Positions 1-8,769 of a stretch of DNA of 55,856 nucleotides are shown in pieces. The notes below the pieces were generated by a model that worked only from the letters and a program-made list of their open reading frames with translations, did not search any database and was not told where the DNA came from. Position 1 is the first letter of the stretch. Each line of letters starts with the position of its first letter. The translations under genes were made by a program, and so were the position numbers. This DNA comes from Thermoflexus sp042408815 (GTDB taxonomy: Bacteria > Chloroflexota > Anaerolineae > Thermoflexales > Thermoflexaceae): assembly GCF_042408815.1 (NCBI RefSeq), contig NZ_JBHOQR010000001.1, positions 1-55,856 of the forward strand. The letters run 5' to 3'.

Positions 1-2
1 TG

Positions 3-290
3 GAGTTTGATTCCTCGACGGGTTTTCGGCTTCCGGACGGCTCGTTGTTTTCCCCGGAGGCTTCGTGGGAGGCGCTGCGCCCGGAGGAGCGGGAGGGGTT
101 TGGGCCGTTGTGTCCGGAGGTAGTGTTTGAGGTGCGGTCGATGTGGCGGGGGGTGGGGGAGTTGCGGGAGAAGATGGGGGTGTTGATAGATCCCTATGGG
201 CGGGTGGAGCGGTATGAAGGGGTGGAGGCGGTGTCCCTGGATCCGGAGCTTCCGGGCTTTGTCCTGGAGCTGGGATCCATCTTCGCGTAG
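3..290 (+). CDS. Uma2 family endonuclease-like protein, C-terminal part
   Basis: Open at the left edge; only the last 95 codons are visible. The frame reads from base 3 to a TAG at 288-290. Its first residues (FDSSTGFRLPDGSLFSPEAS) match the Uma2/DUF820 signature, in which an LPDG turn is followed by the S-P-D/E-A-S-W segment of the PD-(D/E)XK-like core. PEVVFEVRS and a late VLIDP strand follow, and the chain ends in LELGSIFA, the usual Uma2 C-terminus. Uma2 proteins occur in many copies in thermophilic Chloroflexota and Cyanobacteria, and their role is not settled. Seen: the motifs. Known: the family fold. Not visible: the N-terminus and the true start. A TTG at 45 would cut into the core and is not the start. 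Confidence 0.75.
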   Translation, partial: EFDSSTGFRLPDGSLFSPEASWEALRPEEREGFGPLCPEVVFEVRSMWRGVGELREKMGVLIDPYGRVERYEGVEAVSLDPELPGFVLELGSIFA

Positions 291-370
291 GTCCCGATCT
301 GCAATCCGCAGACAGCGCCTCCGCAAAGAGGCGCCCATCTGTGCTCCCATTGGACGGCCTGGGCAGATCG

Positions 371-2920
371 TCACAGGAAGAGATAGAGGAGTCGTTCCAC
401 GAGGGCGCGCAGGGAGAGCCGCCTTTGGAGGCGGAGCCAGCGATCCCGCCACCGTGGGCCGGGAGAGAGATCCGCCAGGGTGCGCACGCGCAGCGCCCGA
501 CGGCAAATCCCGGGGGTCCAACCGGGCGGGATGGGCGCCCGGATGGAGATGGTGCGCCGGGCCGGGAGATCGAAGAAGTTATCGCTGAAGATCACATCCG
601 CGCCAGGCAGCTCCAGGGTGACGAAACGGGCCAAGGCCCGGGCTTGCAGAAGGATCTCCAGCTCGCCCCCGCGCTCGCTCACCTCGACGGCGAGGCCGGG
701 ATCCGGGAAGGTGAGATCCTTCTCCGGCGCGAACAGGGCGACCCGGAGCGCCTGCAGCCGGGCATCTTCCCACATCTCCGCTACGAAGGCCAGCACCCGC
801 CCATACCGGCGGAGGAAAGGACCTGCCTCCACGGTCCTCACCAGAGTGACCCGCAGGGGTGGTGCCTCCACCATCTCTTCCCCAGCATCGAGAACCTCCC
901 CGAAGAAAGTTTCCAGGGACCAGCGGATCGGACCTCGCCAGGGATGGGTGGTGTCGTTGAGGAGGAAAAGCTCCACCCGCGCACCCTGGACGTTCAGGGA
1001 AAGGGCGATGGGAGCGAAGAAGCGGCGGGCAGCGTAATGCAGGGCCTTCCAGCGGCCGTAAACGTCCATGCCGGACCATGAGATAGCAGGCCAGGCATCA
1101 TTGAGCTGCCAGTAAAGGGCGCCGCCGCACCGCTCCCGATGACGGCGCCAGTGTTCCACTGCCTGACCGATCGCTTCCGCCTGGGCCACCTGGGTCAGCC
1201 AGGCTAGATCCTGGAAATCCCTCGGGATCCGAAAGCGCTCCATCAGGTAGTCCAGCAGCCGCTCATTGCCGTTTGGGGAACGCTGCCGGCGACGGAGAGC
1301 CGGCCGCCGCAGATCCCACTCGCCCGGCGGACCGAAAGCGACCAGTGTGCGGGGCGGGGGAAGGGATTGCACGCCGAACTCGCTGACGAAGCGAGGGATG
1401 CGGGCGCGATAGGCAGCTGTGGGCGCCCGGCCATGCCAGACGTACCAGAGATGGGTATCCCCCTGCTGGTCCCTATTGACCGCCTCCCGGAAGATGCCGG
1501 AAGAGGGGGAGCCCGGCCAGTAGGGGCGATCAGGATCCTCCGCGCGCACCCATTCGGGAAGCAGCTCGTAGAAGAAGCGCTCGTGGATCGCGGCGAGGTG
1601 AGCCAGCGCCTTCGGGCGTCCTTTCCATTGCCAGCGCCAGAGCGGCCAGAGCATCTCGATCTCGTTGTTGCCGCACCAAAGGGCCAGAGAAGGATGGTGT
1701 CGCAGGCGCCGGACGTTCTCCCGCACCTCCGCTCGAACTTCCTCCAGGAACCCTGGCTCATCCAGGGGATAGAGCATGCAGGCGAAGGGAAAGTCCTGCC
1801 AGACCAGGATCCCGTGGCGATCGCACAGCGCATAAAATCGCTTATCCCCATAGCCCCCGCCGCCCCAGACCCGCAGCATGTTCATTCCGGCCGCGGCGGC
1901 GCTCCGGACCAGATGGGCCAGCGTTTCCTCTTCCACCCATGGGCTCCGGGCGTCCGGAGGGACCAGATTGGCCCCCTTAGCCCAGATAGGGAGGTTGTTA
2001 ATCACGAAGATAAAGGACTCCCCCCAGCGGTCCTGCTCTCGGAAAAGGTCCAAGGTGCGCAGCCCGAGGATCTCGCGCCGGAGGTCCAGGAGGCGATCCC
2101 CGGCCCATAATCCGGCTTTTAGCCAATAGAGGGGCTGCGCTCCCAGCCCACTGGGCCACCACAGGAGAGGGTGCGCGATAGGGATTTCCACGGTGAGAGC
2201 CTCCTCTCGCATGGGGAACTCCCAGCGGGACACATTGCCTTCCGGGTCCACCAGGGTGATCCGGAGGGAGAGGGGGAGATCCTGCCATCGCTCCACGCAG
2301 GCTCGCAGGATGAGGGTCACATGCCCGCCGCCATGGCGCTGGCGGATGTGCAGATTCTCGATGCGGGCGATGGAGAAACCCTCCAGGGCGACCGCCTGCC
2401 AGATCCCCAGGGTGGGGAGCTCCGGTCCCCAGTCCCATCCGAAGTGAGCAGGCGCCTTGCGCAGATGGGCAACCCCGGGATACCCGAGACCGGGGAGCGG
2501 GCGACGGCGATGCTGCATGTGGACGAAGGTCAGGGGCGAGCGCAGGCGAATCATCAGCGTGTTCATGCCGGGCCGGAGAAGTGCCCGGATCTCCCAGCGA
2601 TACGAGCGGAACATGTTGCGGGTCTCGCCCAGGCGTTCCCCGTTGAGGAAGATCTCAGCCAGGGTATCCAGGCCGGCGCAAACCAGCTCCACCCGCTCGC
2701 AGAGGGCGAGAGCCTCGTCGGGCTGGAAGTCGCAACGGTATTCCCAATCCGTCTCGGCGACCCAGGAGACGTGGGAGAGGTGATTGCCCAGGAAGGGATC
2801 CGGGATCCGGCCCATGGAGAGTAGATCCAGATGGACGCTGCCGGGCACCCGCCCCGGCAGCCATTCCGCTCCCCCTACCGGGCGAAACCACCAGGTTCCA
2901 GAGAGGATCTGTCGGCGCAT
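371..2920 (-). CDS. Beta-mannosidase, glycoside hydrolase family 2
   Basis: Protein of 849 residues, the usual length for bacterial GH2 beta-mannosidases (EC 3.2.1.25), which release beta-mannose from the non-reducing end of mannosides. Order: jelly-roll sugar-binding domain (about 1-175, with a GWDWGPELPT segment typical of the mannosidase branch), Ig-like domain (about 185-290), and TIM barrel from about 295. The acid/base Glu is E420 in CGNNE and the nucleophile is E514 in FVSEFG; both are present. FVINNLPIWAKGAN is the usual barrel entry. There is no signal peptide, so it is probably cytoplasmic and acts on imported oligosaccharides, although no sugar transporter is adjacent. The ATG at 2918-2920 has no strong ribosome-binding site, but the N-terminal residues match the family start. 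Confidence 0.93.
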   Translation of the reverse strand: MRRQILSGTWWFRPVGGAEWLPGRVPGSVHLDLLSMGRIPDPFLGNHLSHVSWVAETDWEYRCDFQPDEALALCERVELVCAGLDTLAEIFLNGERLGETRNMFRSYRWEIRALLRPGMNTLMIRLRSPLTFVHMQHRRRPLPGLGYPGVAHLRKAPAHFGWDWGPELPTLGIWQAVALEGFSIARIENLHIRQRHGGGHVTLILRACVERWQDLPLSLRITLVDPEGNVSRWEFPMREEALTVEIPIAHPLLWWPSGLGAQPLYWLKAGLWAGDRLLDLRREILGLRTLDLFREQDRWGESFIFVINNLPIWAKGANLVPPDARSPWVEEETLAHLVRSAAAAGMNMLRVWGGGGYGDKRFYALCDRHGILVWQDFPFACMLYPLDEPGFLEEVRAEVRENVRRLRHHPSLALWCGNNEIEMLWPLWRWQWKGRPKALAHLAAIHERFFYELLPEWVRAEDPDRPYWPGSPSSGIFREAVNRDQQGDTHLWYVWHGRAPTAAYRARIPRFVSEFGVQSLPPPRTLVAFGPPGEWDLRRPALRRRQRSPNGNERLLDYLMERFRIPRDFQDLAWLTQVAQAEAIGQAVEHWRRHRERCGGALYWQLNDAWPAISWSGMDVYGRWKALHYAARRFFAPIALSLNVQGARVELFLLNDTTHPWRGPIRWSLETFFGEVLDAGEEMVEAPPLRVTLVRTVEAGPFLRRYGRVLAFVAEMWEDARLQALRVALFAPEKDLTFPDPGLAVEVSERGGELEILLQARALARFVTLELPGADVIFSDNFFDLPARRTISIRAPIPPGWTPGICRRALRVRTLADLSPGPRWRDRWLRLQRRLSLRALVERLLYLFL

Positions 2921-2959
2921 GGTCGGCGGGCATGTTCCGAATGGGTTGCCTTCACTGCT

Positions 2960-3127
2960 GACGATCTAGATATCCTCTATGTTGCGGAAACCCTGCGTGG
3001 AGCCACAGATGACGAGGTTCTGATCCGCGCCTTCTCCAAGGGCCGTCTCCTTCTTGCCGAGGATAAGGATTTTGGGCAGCTGATCTGTCGTCTCCGATGG
3101 CTAGCCCATGGGATTCACCTCAGGCTT
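2960..3127 (+). pseudogene. DUF5615 (PIN-like, Mut7-C type) gene remnant
   Basis: About 56 codons read as a near-complete core of a DUF5615 protein: DILYVAETLRGATDDEVL, then GRLLLAEDKDFGQLI, then RLRWLAHGI. The D-K-D-F motif holds the acidic residues expected in this PIN-like nuclease fold. No N-terminal strand with its first conserved Asp precedes it; the upstream frame runs antisense into the mannosidase 5' end. No credible start exists, and the 3' end runs into the convergent HAD gene. It is best read as a 5'-truncated relic. In intact loci this family often sits in toxin-antitoxin-like pairs, commonly with DUF433 antitoxins; no partner is seen here. Confidence 0.6.
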
Positions 3128-3951
3128 TGGGGGCATCCCTTTGGATCGGGCGCGGCGAGGGCCGTTTCCCAGGCCGCAGTGAGCGCCCGGATATCGGCGA
3201 AGACCATGTCCGGCTGCACCGGGCTTTCGGCCAACATCGATGGGGTAGTGGCCCCGGAAAGCACCAGGATGGTACGCAGGCCGGCTCGCTTCCCTCCCAG
3301 GATGTCCGTGGGCAGCTGATCACCGATCACCGCAGTGGTTTCCGGAACAGCGCCCATCCGCTGCATCGCGATCCGGAACATCAGCGGTTCCGGCTTGCCG
3401 ACCACGATCGGCGAGATGCCAGTGGCCCGTTCCAGGAAGGCCAGGGTCGCCCCGTTGCCCGGATACAGGCCGTCTTCTCCCGGCCACACCGGATCCGGGT
3501 TGGTCCCGATGAAGCGGGCACCGTTCCAGATCGCCCGGGCGGCTCGGGCCAGCTTGGCATACGTGAGGCCCCAATCCAGGCCGACCACGACGAAATCCAC
3601 GTCCTCCGCGTCGATCACCTGAAATCCCGCCTCGCTCAGGGCGGCGCGAAGGGCTTGCTCCCCGACGACCAGCACGCGGGCGCCGGCCGGGGCGATCTGC
3701 TGAAGGTAGAAGGCAGTGGCGTCGCAGGAGGGTAACACCTCCTCGGGGCGCACGGTCACCCCGAAACGGGCGAGCTGCTCCACGTAATCCATCCGGGAGC
3801 GGCTGGCGTTGTTCGTGGCCAGGACGAAGCGGATCTCGTGGCGTCGTAGGAAAGCGAAGAAATCCGCGAGGCCTTCCATGGGCCGCTGCCCCCGCCACAG
3901 CACGCCGTCCATATCGATGATCAGATGACGAAGGGGACGAAGTGCTTCCAT
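3115..3951 (-). CDS. HAD-superfamily IIA phosphatase (NagD / 4-nitrophenylphosphatase type)
   Basis: Protein of 278 residues. HAD motif I is DMDGVLW (nucleophile D13, acid D15). Motif II is LATNNAS. The motif III Lys lies in VVGKPEPLMF, and motif IV is VIGDQLPTDILGG. The large cap between motifs II and III places it in subclass IIA with NagD, AraL and pyridoxal or p-nitrophenyl phosphatases. It is cytoplasmic; the physiological phosphate ester cannot be told from sequence. The ATG at 3951 is preferred because GGGAGCG lies 8 nt upstream, while an in-frame ATG at 3969 has no ribosome-binding site. The next gene upstream on this strand is yqeC-mocA, 66 nt away, so the two may be co-transcribed. 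Confidence 0.88.
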   Translation of the reverse strand: MEALRPLRHLIIDMDGVLWRGQRPMEGLADFFAFLRRHEIRFVLATNNASRSRMDYVEQLARFGVTVRPEEVLPSCDATAFYLQQIAPAGARVLVVGEQALRAALSEAGFQVIDAEDVDFVVVGLDWGLTYAKLARAARAIWNGARFIGTNPDPVWPGEDGLYPGNGATLAFLERATGISPIVVGKPEPLMFRIAMQRMGAVPETTAVIGDQLPTDILGGKRAGLRTILVLSGATTPSMLAESPVQPDMVFADIRALTAAWETALAAPDPKGCPQSLR

Positions 3952-4017
3952 GGGTGGATCGCTCCCCATGAGAGAAATGAGACAGCTTTCCAGGTGCAGG
4001 CGATGGGCTGCATGCTC

Positions 4018-5403
4018 TCATAACTCGGATAGCTGCTGATAGGCCTCTGGAGTGTCGAAATCCATCACCCACGTGGGATCTGGCACCGGGACCCGTGCGA
4101 CAGCTTCGGGAAGCGCCTGGATCAGCGGACGCCCGCCCTGATCCCCCCGGAGCTCCCGCAGCGCGGGGAACAGCGGTCGGGCGAACAGCGCCGGCGGGCG
4201 CGGATCTCCGTCCACGATGCCGACGACCAACGGCCGGGCAGTCGCCCGGTGGATCTCGACCAGCTGGCGCAGCCAGCGCGGGCGCACCATAGGCTGGTCC
4301 ACCTGAAGGAGCACGAACGCTTCCACCTCCGCGGGAAGGGCCTGCAGGCCGGCTTGGATGGAACGGCTCATCCCCTCCGGCCATGCGGGGTTCTCCACGA
4401 TGCGCACCGGCAGACCGATCAGGGCCTTCCGCACCTGGGTCGCCTGGGCTCCGACCACCACGATCACGGGATCCAGCCCGGCGCGTTGGGCCAGCGCGAC
4501 CACATGGCGCACCAATGGGCGGCCGTGCCACTCGGCCATGGCCTTGGGCTTGCCAAACCGCCGCCCCTCACCGGCGGCCAGCACAATCCCCGCTACCGGG
4601 GGGTGGAGGGAACCCACCCGGGCCACCGGCTCGCCATCCACCAGCGACACAATGCATTCGAAGGAGGAAGGGCCCAGCGCTGCGCACACCGCTTCGAAAG
4701 CCTGAGGATCCCAGGTTCGCTCCCGGGTGAGCAGCAGGAGGCGGCGCGCCCCCAGTGGGATCCCTTTTTGCCCGCCCTGGGGATGTCGGATCAAAGCGGC
4801 GATCCATTCAGGGGTGACCGGATCGTTCAGGTCGCCCCCCAAATGAGCGATCGCCTGCTCAGCGCGGTGCGTCACGGCGCCGATCGGGCGCCCCAGGGCT
4901 TCCAGGCTGGCCACTACGACCACCGCGTCGATCTCCTCGGGCAGGGCGGGCTCATGGGCAGCAGGCCATTTCAGAAGCATGCGGCGCGCGCCATCGGCCT
5001 CGATCAGCCACGAGGCCTCTGGCATCCTCGGGATCAGACGGTCCAGCTGTTCCGGCGGCAGCCCCTTCAGTTTCCACGGATGGGCCGGGTAAGGCTCATC
5101 TGGGGGCTCCGGCAGTGCCTCGGCCCGCCGGGCGCTGAGGACCCAGCGGGGGAGCCGCTGGAGGAGGGGCTGGAGCAGCCCGGGGATGGGGTCCTCGGTG
5201 AGCAGCAACCCTGTTCCCTCCGGAAGGATCGGCTCGACGATGTGCGTCGTCGTGGTCCACACCGCTGGAGCTCCAGGCTGCCCGAGCTCGTGGAGCAGCC
5301 GCCAGGCGGTTGTCGTCTTTCCGCCCGCTCCAATGAAGGCGATCACCGATCCTGGGACCAGTCCCATGGCCTCATACAGGGGAAAGGGTGTGTCGAAGCG
5401 CAT
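4018..5403 (-). CDS. Fused YqeC - MocA (molybdenum cofactor cytidylyltransferase) protein
   Basis: Protein of 461 residues made of two modules. Residues 1-265 resemble YqeC, the accessory protein of selenium-dependent molybdenum hydroxylases, with a P-loop GAGGKTTT at 25-32 and the SWLIEADGARR segment near 131-141. Residues 270-461 are a MobA-like nucleotidyltransferase of the MocA/YgfJ type: IVLAAGEGRRFGKPK at 273-287, a VDQP metal site, and GDQGGRP further on. MocA transfers CMP to molybdopterin for xanthine-dehydrogenase-type enzymes. Fusion of these neighbours implies a joint role in maturing a molybdenum hydroxylase. No hydroxylase, selD or selA lies in the window. A longer reading to 5679 was rejected: its extra 92 residues are low-complexity and GGGAG sits 9 nt before the ATG at 5403. 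Confidence 0.85.
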   Translation of the reverse strand: MRFDTPFPLYEAMGLVPGSVIAFIGAGGKTTTAWRLLHELGQPGAPAVWTTTTHIVEPILPEGTGLLLTEDPIPGLLQPLLQRLPRWVLSARRAEALPEPPDEPYPAHPWKLKGLPPEQLDRLIPRMPEASWLIEADGARRMLLKWPAAHEPALPEEIDAVVVVASLEALGRPIGAVTHRAEQAIAHLGGDLNDPVTPEWIAALIRHPQGGQKGIPLGARRLLLLTRERTWDPQAFEAVCAALGPSSFECIVSLVDGEPVARVGSLHPPVAGIVLAAGEGRRFGKPKAMAEWHGRPLVRHVVALAQRAGLDPVIVVVGAQATQVRKALIGLPVRIVENPAWPEGMSRSIQAGLQALPAEVEAFVLLQVDQPMVRPRWLRQLVEIHRATARPLVVGIVDGDPRPPALFARPLFPALRELRGDQGGRPLIQALPEAVARVPVPDPTWVMDFDTPEAYQQLSEL

Positions 5404-5766
5404 GGAGGCGACTCCCGAAGACTTTGGAGGGCCCGAGAGGCCCCTGCGTTTCCTCCCTGAGCCGGGCTCAGGCCCCGCGTCGGAATGGATCCGGTTTGCC
5501 CCGGGAATCTCGGTTTGTCGAATCTGCAATTTTACTTTAAAAATTAGGACCGTGGACTTCCTCCCGAAGGCCCGGGGGATGGCTCCGAATCTCCAAGGGA
5601 TCTTTTTCTCCCCATCCCCGCGGCCCTCTGAGTCGTAGAGAAGGCCGATCTGGCCTTCCCTATCGAAGGCCAGCCGCATCCGCCCCGAATGAGAACGCGC
5701 AGGGTGATCGGGAATGGGAGACGGCGTCCTGGCGGGCTGCGGGGGGAGCGATCAGGAGGTGCGGCG
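5404..5766. other. Divergent intergenic region, yqeC-mocA / degU-like
   Basis: 363 bases without a credible gene. The one clear feature is an AT-rich island at about 5524-5550 (GCAATTTTACTTTAAAAATT) in an otherwise GC-rich stretch. This is where promoters for the two divergent units would be expected. On the minus strand it offers TAAAAT-like hexamers, but no confident -35/-10 pair could be assigned. A good ribosome-binding site, AGGAGG, sits just before the regulator start at 5767. Confidence 0.4.
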
Positions 5767-6441
5767 ATGACGGTTCGGGTGCTGATTGTGGATGACCATC
5801 CGCTATTTCGCAAGGGTGTGCGGGATACACTGGTCCTGGAGCCTGGCCTTCAGGTGATCGGCGAGGCCTCGGATGGACAGACCGCCCTGGATATGATCCT
5901 GAGGTTGAACCCCCATCTGGTGCTGATGGACGTCCATCTGCCGGGCCTCAATGGCCTGGATGTGATCCGGCAGGCCCGATCCCATGGGTTTGAGGGTGCC
6001 ATCCTCGTTCTGACCGCTTATGACAGCGAGGAGCAGATGCGCTATGCCATCCGCATTGGCGCCAACGGTTACTGCTCCAAAGATACACCTCCCGATCGGC
6101 TTCTCCAGAACATCCGCCATGTGCTCTCCGGACGCTGTATCCTGGGCTCACAAGTGGTGAGCGCTGCTGAGGCGCAGCAGATCGTAGGTGCGGCCGAGGC
6201 CGTGGAGGAGCACGTGCTCTCTCCACGGGAGCGGGAGATCCTTCAGTATGTCGCCCTGGGATACAGCAACAAGGCGATCGCGGAGCGACTGGGGATCAGT
6301 CAGCAGACCGTTAAGAACCACATGACGGCGATCCTGCGTAAACTGGATTTGAGCGATCGCACCCAGGTGGCGATCCTGGCGATCCGCCGTGGATGGGTGC
6401 GCTTGCCGGAAGAGTCCATCCTCCCGGAGGAAAAGCCGTGA
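5767..6441 (+). CDS. NarL/FixJ-family response regulator (DegU/LiaR-like)
   Basis: Protein of 224 residues. The receiver domain (1-120) has the acidic pair D9/D10, phospho-acceptor D55 in LVLMDVHLPG, the conserved Thr in LVLTAYD and the Lys in YCSKDT. A LuxR-type helix-turn-helix follows (about 157-215): LSPREREILQYVALGYSNK, then AERLGISQQTVKNH. It should bind DNA when phosphorylated. The ATG at 5767 is preceded by AGGAGGTGCGGCG; the frame is open further upstream to 5689 but without family similarity. The stop overlaps the start of the kinase (GTGA, 6438-6441), so the two are translationally coupled and very likely cognate. Targets are unknown. Confidence 0.92.
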   Translation: MTVRVLIVDDHPLFRKGVRDTLVLEPGLQVIGEASDGQTALDMILRLNPHLVLMDVHLPGLNGLDVIRQARSHGFEGAILVLTAYDSEEQMRYAIRIGANGYCSKDTPPDRLLQNIRHVLSGRCILGSQVVSAAEAQQIVGAAEAVEEHVLSPREREILQYVALGYSNKAIAERLGISQQTVKNHMTAILRKLDLSDRTQVAILAIRRGWVRLPEESILPEEKP

Positions 6442-7478
6442 CCGATCCGATCTCATCTCTGCAGGATCTGGCGAATTACTGCCGCGAGGAGCAGGAGGCG
6501 GTCCAGCGACAGCTGTCGGAGCTGCAAGCGTTGATCCGACAGACCTCCACGGATGTTGAGCGGCTGGCCCAGCGCAGCCTGCATCTGACGAATCAGATCA
6601 AGCAGATGGAAAGCCGCCCGGAGAGCATCTCGCCGGCGGAGCTCATCGAGGTCTATCAATCCGCCATGGATGTTCAGAAGCGGCTATGGTTGATGCGAGG
6701 ACAGCTGGAGAAATTTCAGAGCCTGGAGGCCCAGCTTCAGCGTTATCGGGAAACCCTGGATCGCATCCTTTCTCTGCTGGCCACCGTTCAGGAAGAGAGG
6801 GTGACCTCCCATCCCAACGTGGAATCCAGCCTGATCGTCCGTCTCTTTGAGGCCCAGGAGCAGGAACGCCAGCGGCTAGTCCGCCAGCTCCATGATGGGC
6901 CCGCCCAGGCGCTGACCAATCTGGTGTTGCAAGCGGAGATCTGCGAGCGGCTCTTCCAGCGGGACCCGGAGCGGGCGAAGGCGGAGCTCGCCGCCCTGAA
7001 AAGCGCCGTCGTCGAGACCTTCCAGCGCATGCGGGAGTTCCTGTTCGACATCCGCCCGATGAGCCTGGATGATTTGGGTCTGGTCCCCACCGTGCGGCGC
7101 TATGTGGAGGCTCTGAAGGACAAGGTGAAGTTCTCTCTCAGCCTGCAGATCAGCGGGGAGGAACGCCGGCTGGCGGCTCACCAGGAGGCCGTGCTCTTCC
7201 GCATTGTGCAGGAGCTCCTCACGAACGTACGCCTCCATGCCCAGGCCTCCCAGGTCGCGGTCCGTTTGGCCTTCCAGCCCCAAGGAGTTCGCCTGGAGGT
7301 GGAAGACAACGGCGTGGGCTTTGATGTGGAGGAGGCGCTGGCGAACGCTCCGCGGCGCAAGACCATCGGCTTGACGTCTATCCGTCAATGGGTGGAGATG
7401 CTGGGAGGGCAGCTCTCCATCACCAGCGCCCCTGGAAAGGGGACGCGGGTGACGGTTTTCCTGCCCTCGTCGGTCTGA
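6438..7478 (+). CDS. Soluble DegS-like sensor histidine kinase
   Basis: Protein of 346 residues. It begins with a long alpha-helical, probably coiled-coil N-terminus (1-140) and has no membrane segment. A HisKA_3 dimerisation domain follows with phospho-acceptor H152 in QLHDGPAQAL, and then a HATPase domain with the N-box in ELLTNVRLHA and the G-boxes DNGVGF and GLTSIRQWVEMLGG. The architecture is that of Bacillus DegS, which senses intracellular cues rather than an external ligand. GTG at 6438 is chosen because GGAGG lies 7 nt upstream and its TGA overlap couples it to the regulator; an ATG at 6393 lies inside the regulator gene. The regulator precedes the kinase here, the reverse of degS-degU in Bacillus. 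Confidence 0.88.
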   Translation: MTDPISSLQDLANYCREEQEAVQRQLSELQALIRQTSTDVERLAQRSLHLTNQIKQMESRPESISPAELIEVYQSAMDVQKRLWLMRGQLEKFQSLEAQLQRYRETLDRILSLLATVQEERVTSHPNVESSLIVRLFEAQEQERQRLVRQLHDGPAQALTNLVLQAEICERLFQRDPERAKAELAALKSAVVETFQRMREFLFDIRPMSLDDLGLVPTVRRYVEALKDKVKFSLSLQISGEERRLAAHQEAVLFRIVQELLTNVRLHAQASQVAVRLAFQPQGVRLEVEDNGVGFDVEEALANAPRRKTIGLTSIRQWVEMLGGQLSITSAPGKGTRVTVFLPSSV

Positions 7479-7528
7479 CCGTTGGAGAGACCTGGCGCGC
7501 CATTCCGGGAACGAAACGATCCCTGGCG

Positions 7529-8569
7529 TTACGGCGAATCCCCCCGGCGTTCAGGGAGCGACAGATGTCGGCCGATCTGGCGTGCGATGCGGATGCTCCA
7601 TTCCTGCAGTCCGTGGGTAACCCCCAGGCTCAGCCCAGCGCCCAGCAGCGCTCCCGCGATCACGTCCAGCGGGTAATGCACCCCACCGTAAACCCGGGCC
7701 CAGCTGATCCCCGCCGCCAGTAGCATCCCCACCCACCTGATTTTCGCGTCGCCGGTCCCCAGGGATACGGCGATCGCCCAGGCCACTGTGGCGGCGTTGC
7801 TGGGGAATGAAGAATCAGAGGGGTGGTAAAACAGCAGGTTCACCTCATGGTCGGTGAAGGGACGGGGGCGGAAATAAAGGGCATTCATCGCCTCCATGAT
7901 CAGACCGCTGAGAGGAACGGTCAGAATGGCCCGCAGGACGGCCGCCTGGCGCTTCGGATCTCCCGTCAGCCACATTGCCCAGGCCAGCATTGCCAGTGCG
8001 GTGGGCACGGCATAGTCGTTGATCAGCAAACGCGCCAGTAGGTCTATCCCGGGTGTCCGCCCGGCATACCGGTTGATCGCGAAAAATAACGGGACATCCC
8101 AGCGCCAGATGGCGAGGATCGCGGCGATCCCCATGCCCCACCGGATCCAGCGAGCTCCGGTCTGCCTTCCCGGATCCCCTGTCTTTGCCGGGGAGAGGAT
8201 GACGCCGGCGCCACCCGAGCCGGTTTCTCGGAATGAAGGGAAGAGGGGAGGCGTCCCTGTCCAGTGGGTTCTCGTTCCGCCGGGAAGGGAGGGGGCAAAC
8301 ATCTGCCAGGCCCGGAAGACGGCCCATGCCCCCAAGATGGCAAGCCCGGCCATCGCGCTGAGCTCCGTGCCCGCTGGTCCGGGGGTCCAGATCTCCGGCA
8401 CCCCGGCGAAGAACCCGATCCCGCTTCCCAGGAGGAGCAGAACCCCGGCAATTCGAAACGGCCGGGAAGCAGAGATCTGGCCCCAGCGCAGGAGGATCAC
8501 CCCCAGGGCGGCGGCCCACGCCGCCCCCGTGTAACCGATCACCAGATATCCGGGAAGGTAGGCGCGCAT
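7529..8569 (-). CDS. PAP2-superfamily membrane protein, catalytic His of motif C2 missing
   Basis: About 346 residues with several N-terminal membrane helices (from LVIGYTGAAWAAALGVILL), a polar proline-rich loop, and a C-terminal PAP2 core. PAP2 enzymes dephosphorylate lipid phosphates such as undecaprenyl diphosphate on the outer face of the membrane. Motif C1 is present as LYFRPRPF (about 230) and C3 as ARVYGGVHYPLD (about 293, with the nucleophile His). Motif C2, near 255, reads SFPSNAAT where the family has S-F-P-S-[DNG]-H-A; the acid/base His is Ala. The enzyme may therefore be inactive or altered. The start is uncertain: ATG 8569 has GGGAG upstream, but the frame is open to 8728. Confidence 0.75.
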   Translation of the reverse strand: MRAYLPGYLVIGYTGAAWAAALGVILLRWGQISASRPFRIAGVLLLLGSGIGFFAGVPEIWTPGPAGTELSAMAGLAILGAWAVFRAWQMFAPSLPGGTRTHWTGTPPLFPSFRETGSGGAGVILSPAKTGDPGRQTGARWIRWGMGIAAILAIWRWDVPLFFAINRYAGRTPGIDLLARLLINDYAVPTALAMLAWAMWLTGDPKRQAAVLRAILTVPLSGLIMEAMNALYFRPRPFTDHEVNLLFYHPSDSSFPSNAATVAWAIAVSLGTGDAKIRWVGMLLAAGISWARVYGGVHYPLDVIAGALLGAGLSLGVTHGLQEWSIRIARQIGRHLSLPERRGDSP

Positions 8570-8728
8570 CCCTTGCCGCTCCCGAAAATCCCTTGGTGGA
8601 TCCGGCTGGGATTGTCCTCCCATTCGATCGGGAGACCAAGGCGGACGGATGAAAAGGCGATGGGATGATTTCCGATCCCCAGAGGGGCTTCCAGAGCCGG
8701 AATATCCGTGGGCAAAACCCCATCTCAT

Positions 8729-8734
8729 TATAAA
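8729..8734 (+). promoter_or_regulatory. Probable -10 element for the LLM oxidoreductase gene
   Basis: TATAAA at 8729-8734 lies in the only AT-rich stretch between the divergent PAP2 and oxidoreductase genes, 36 nt before the ATG at 8770. No convincing -35 is seen. The same stretch reads TATAAT on the minus strand (8727-8732), so it could serve the PAP2 gene instead or as well. Confidence 0.35.
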
Positions 8735-8769
8735 ATTGGGAAACGTAAGGCCCTGAGCGGAGCCCCACC

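Noticed and set aside
5404..5679. N-terminal extension of the YqeC-MocA frame
   Set aside because: No similarity in the extra 92 residues, and ATG 5403 has a good ribosome-binding site and the family start.
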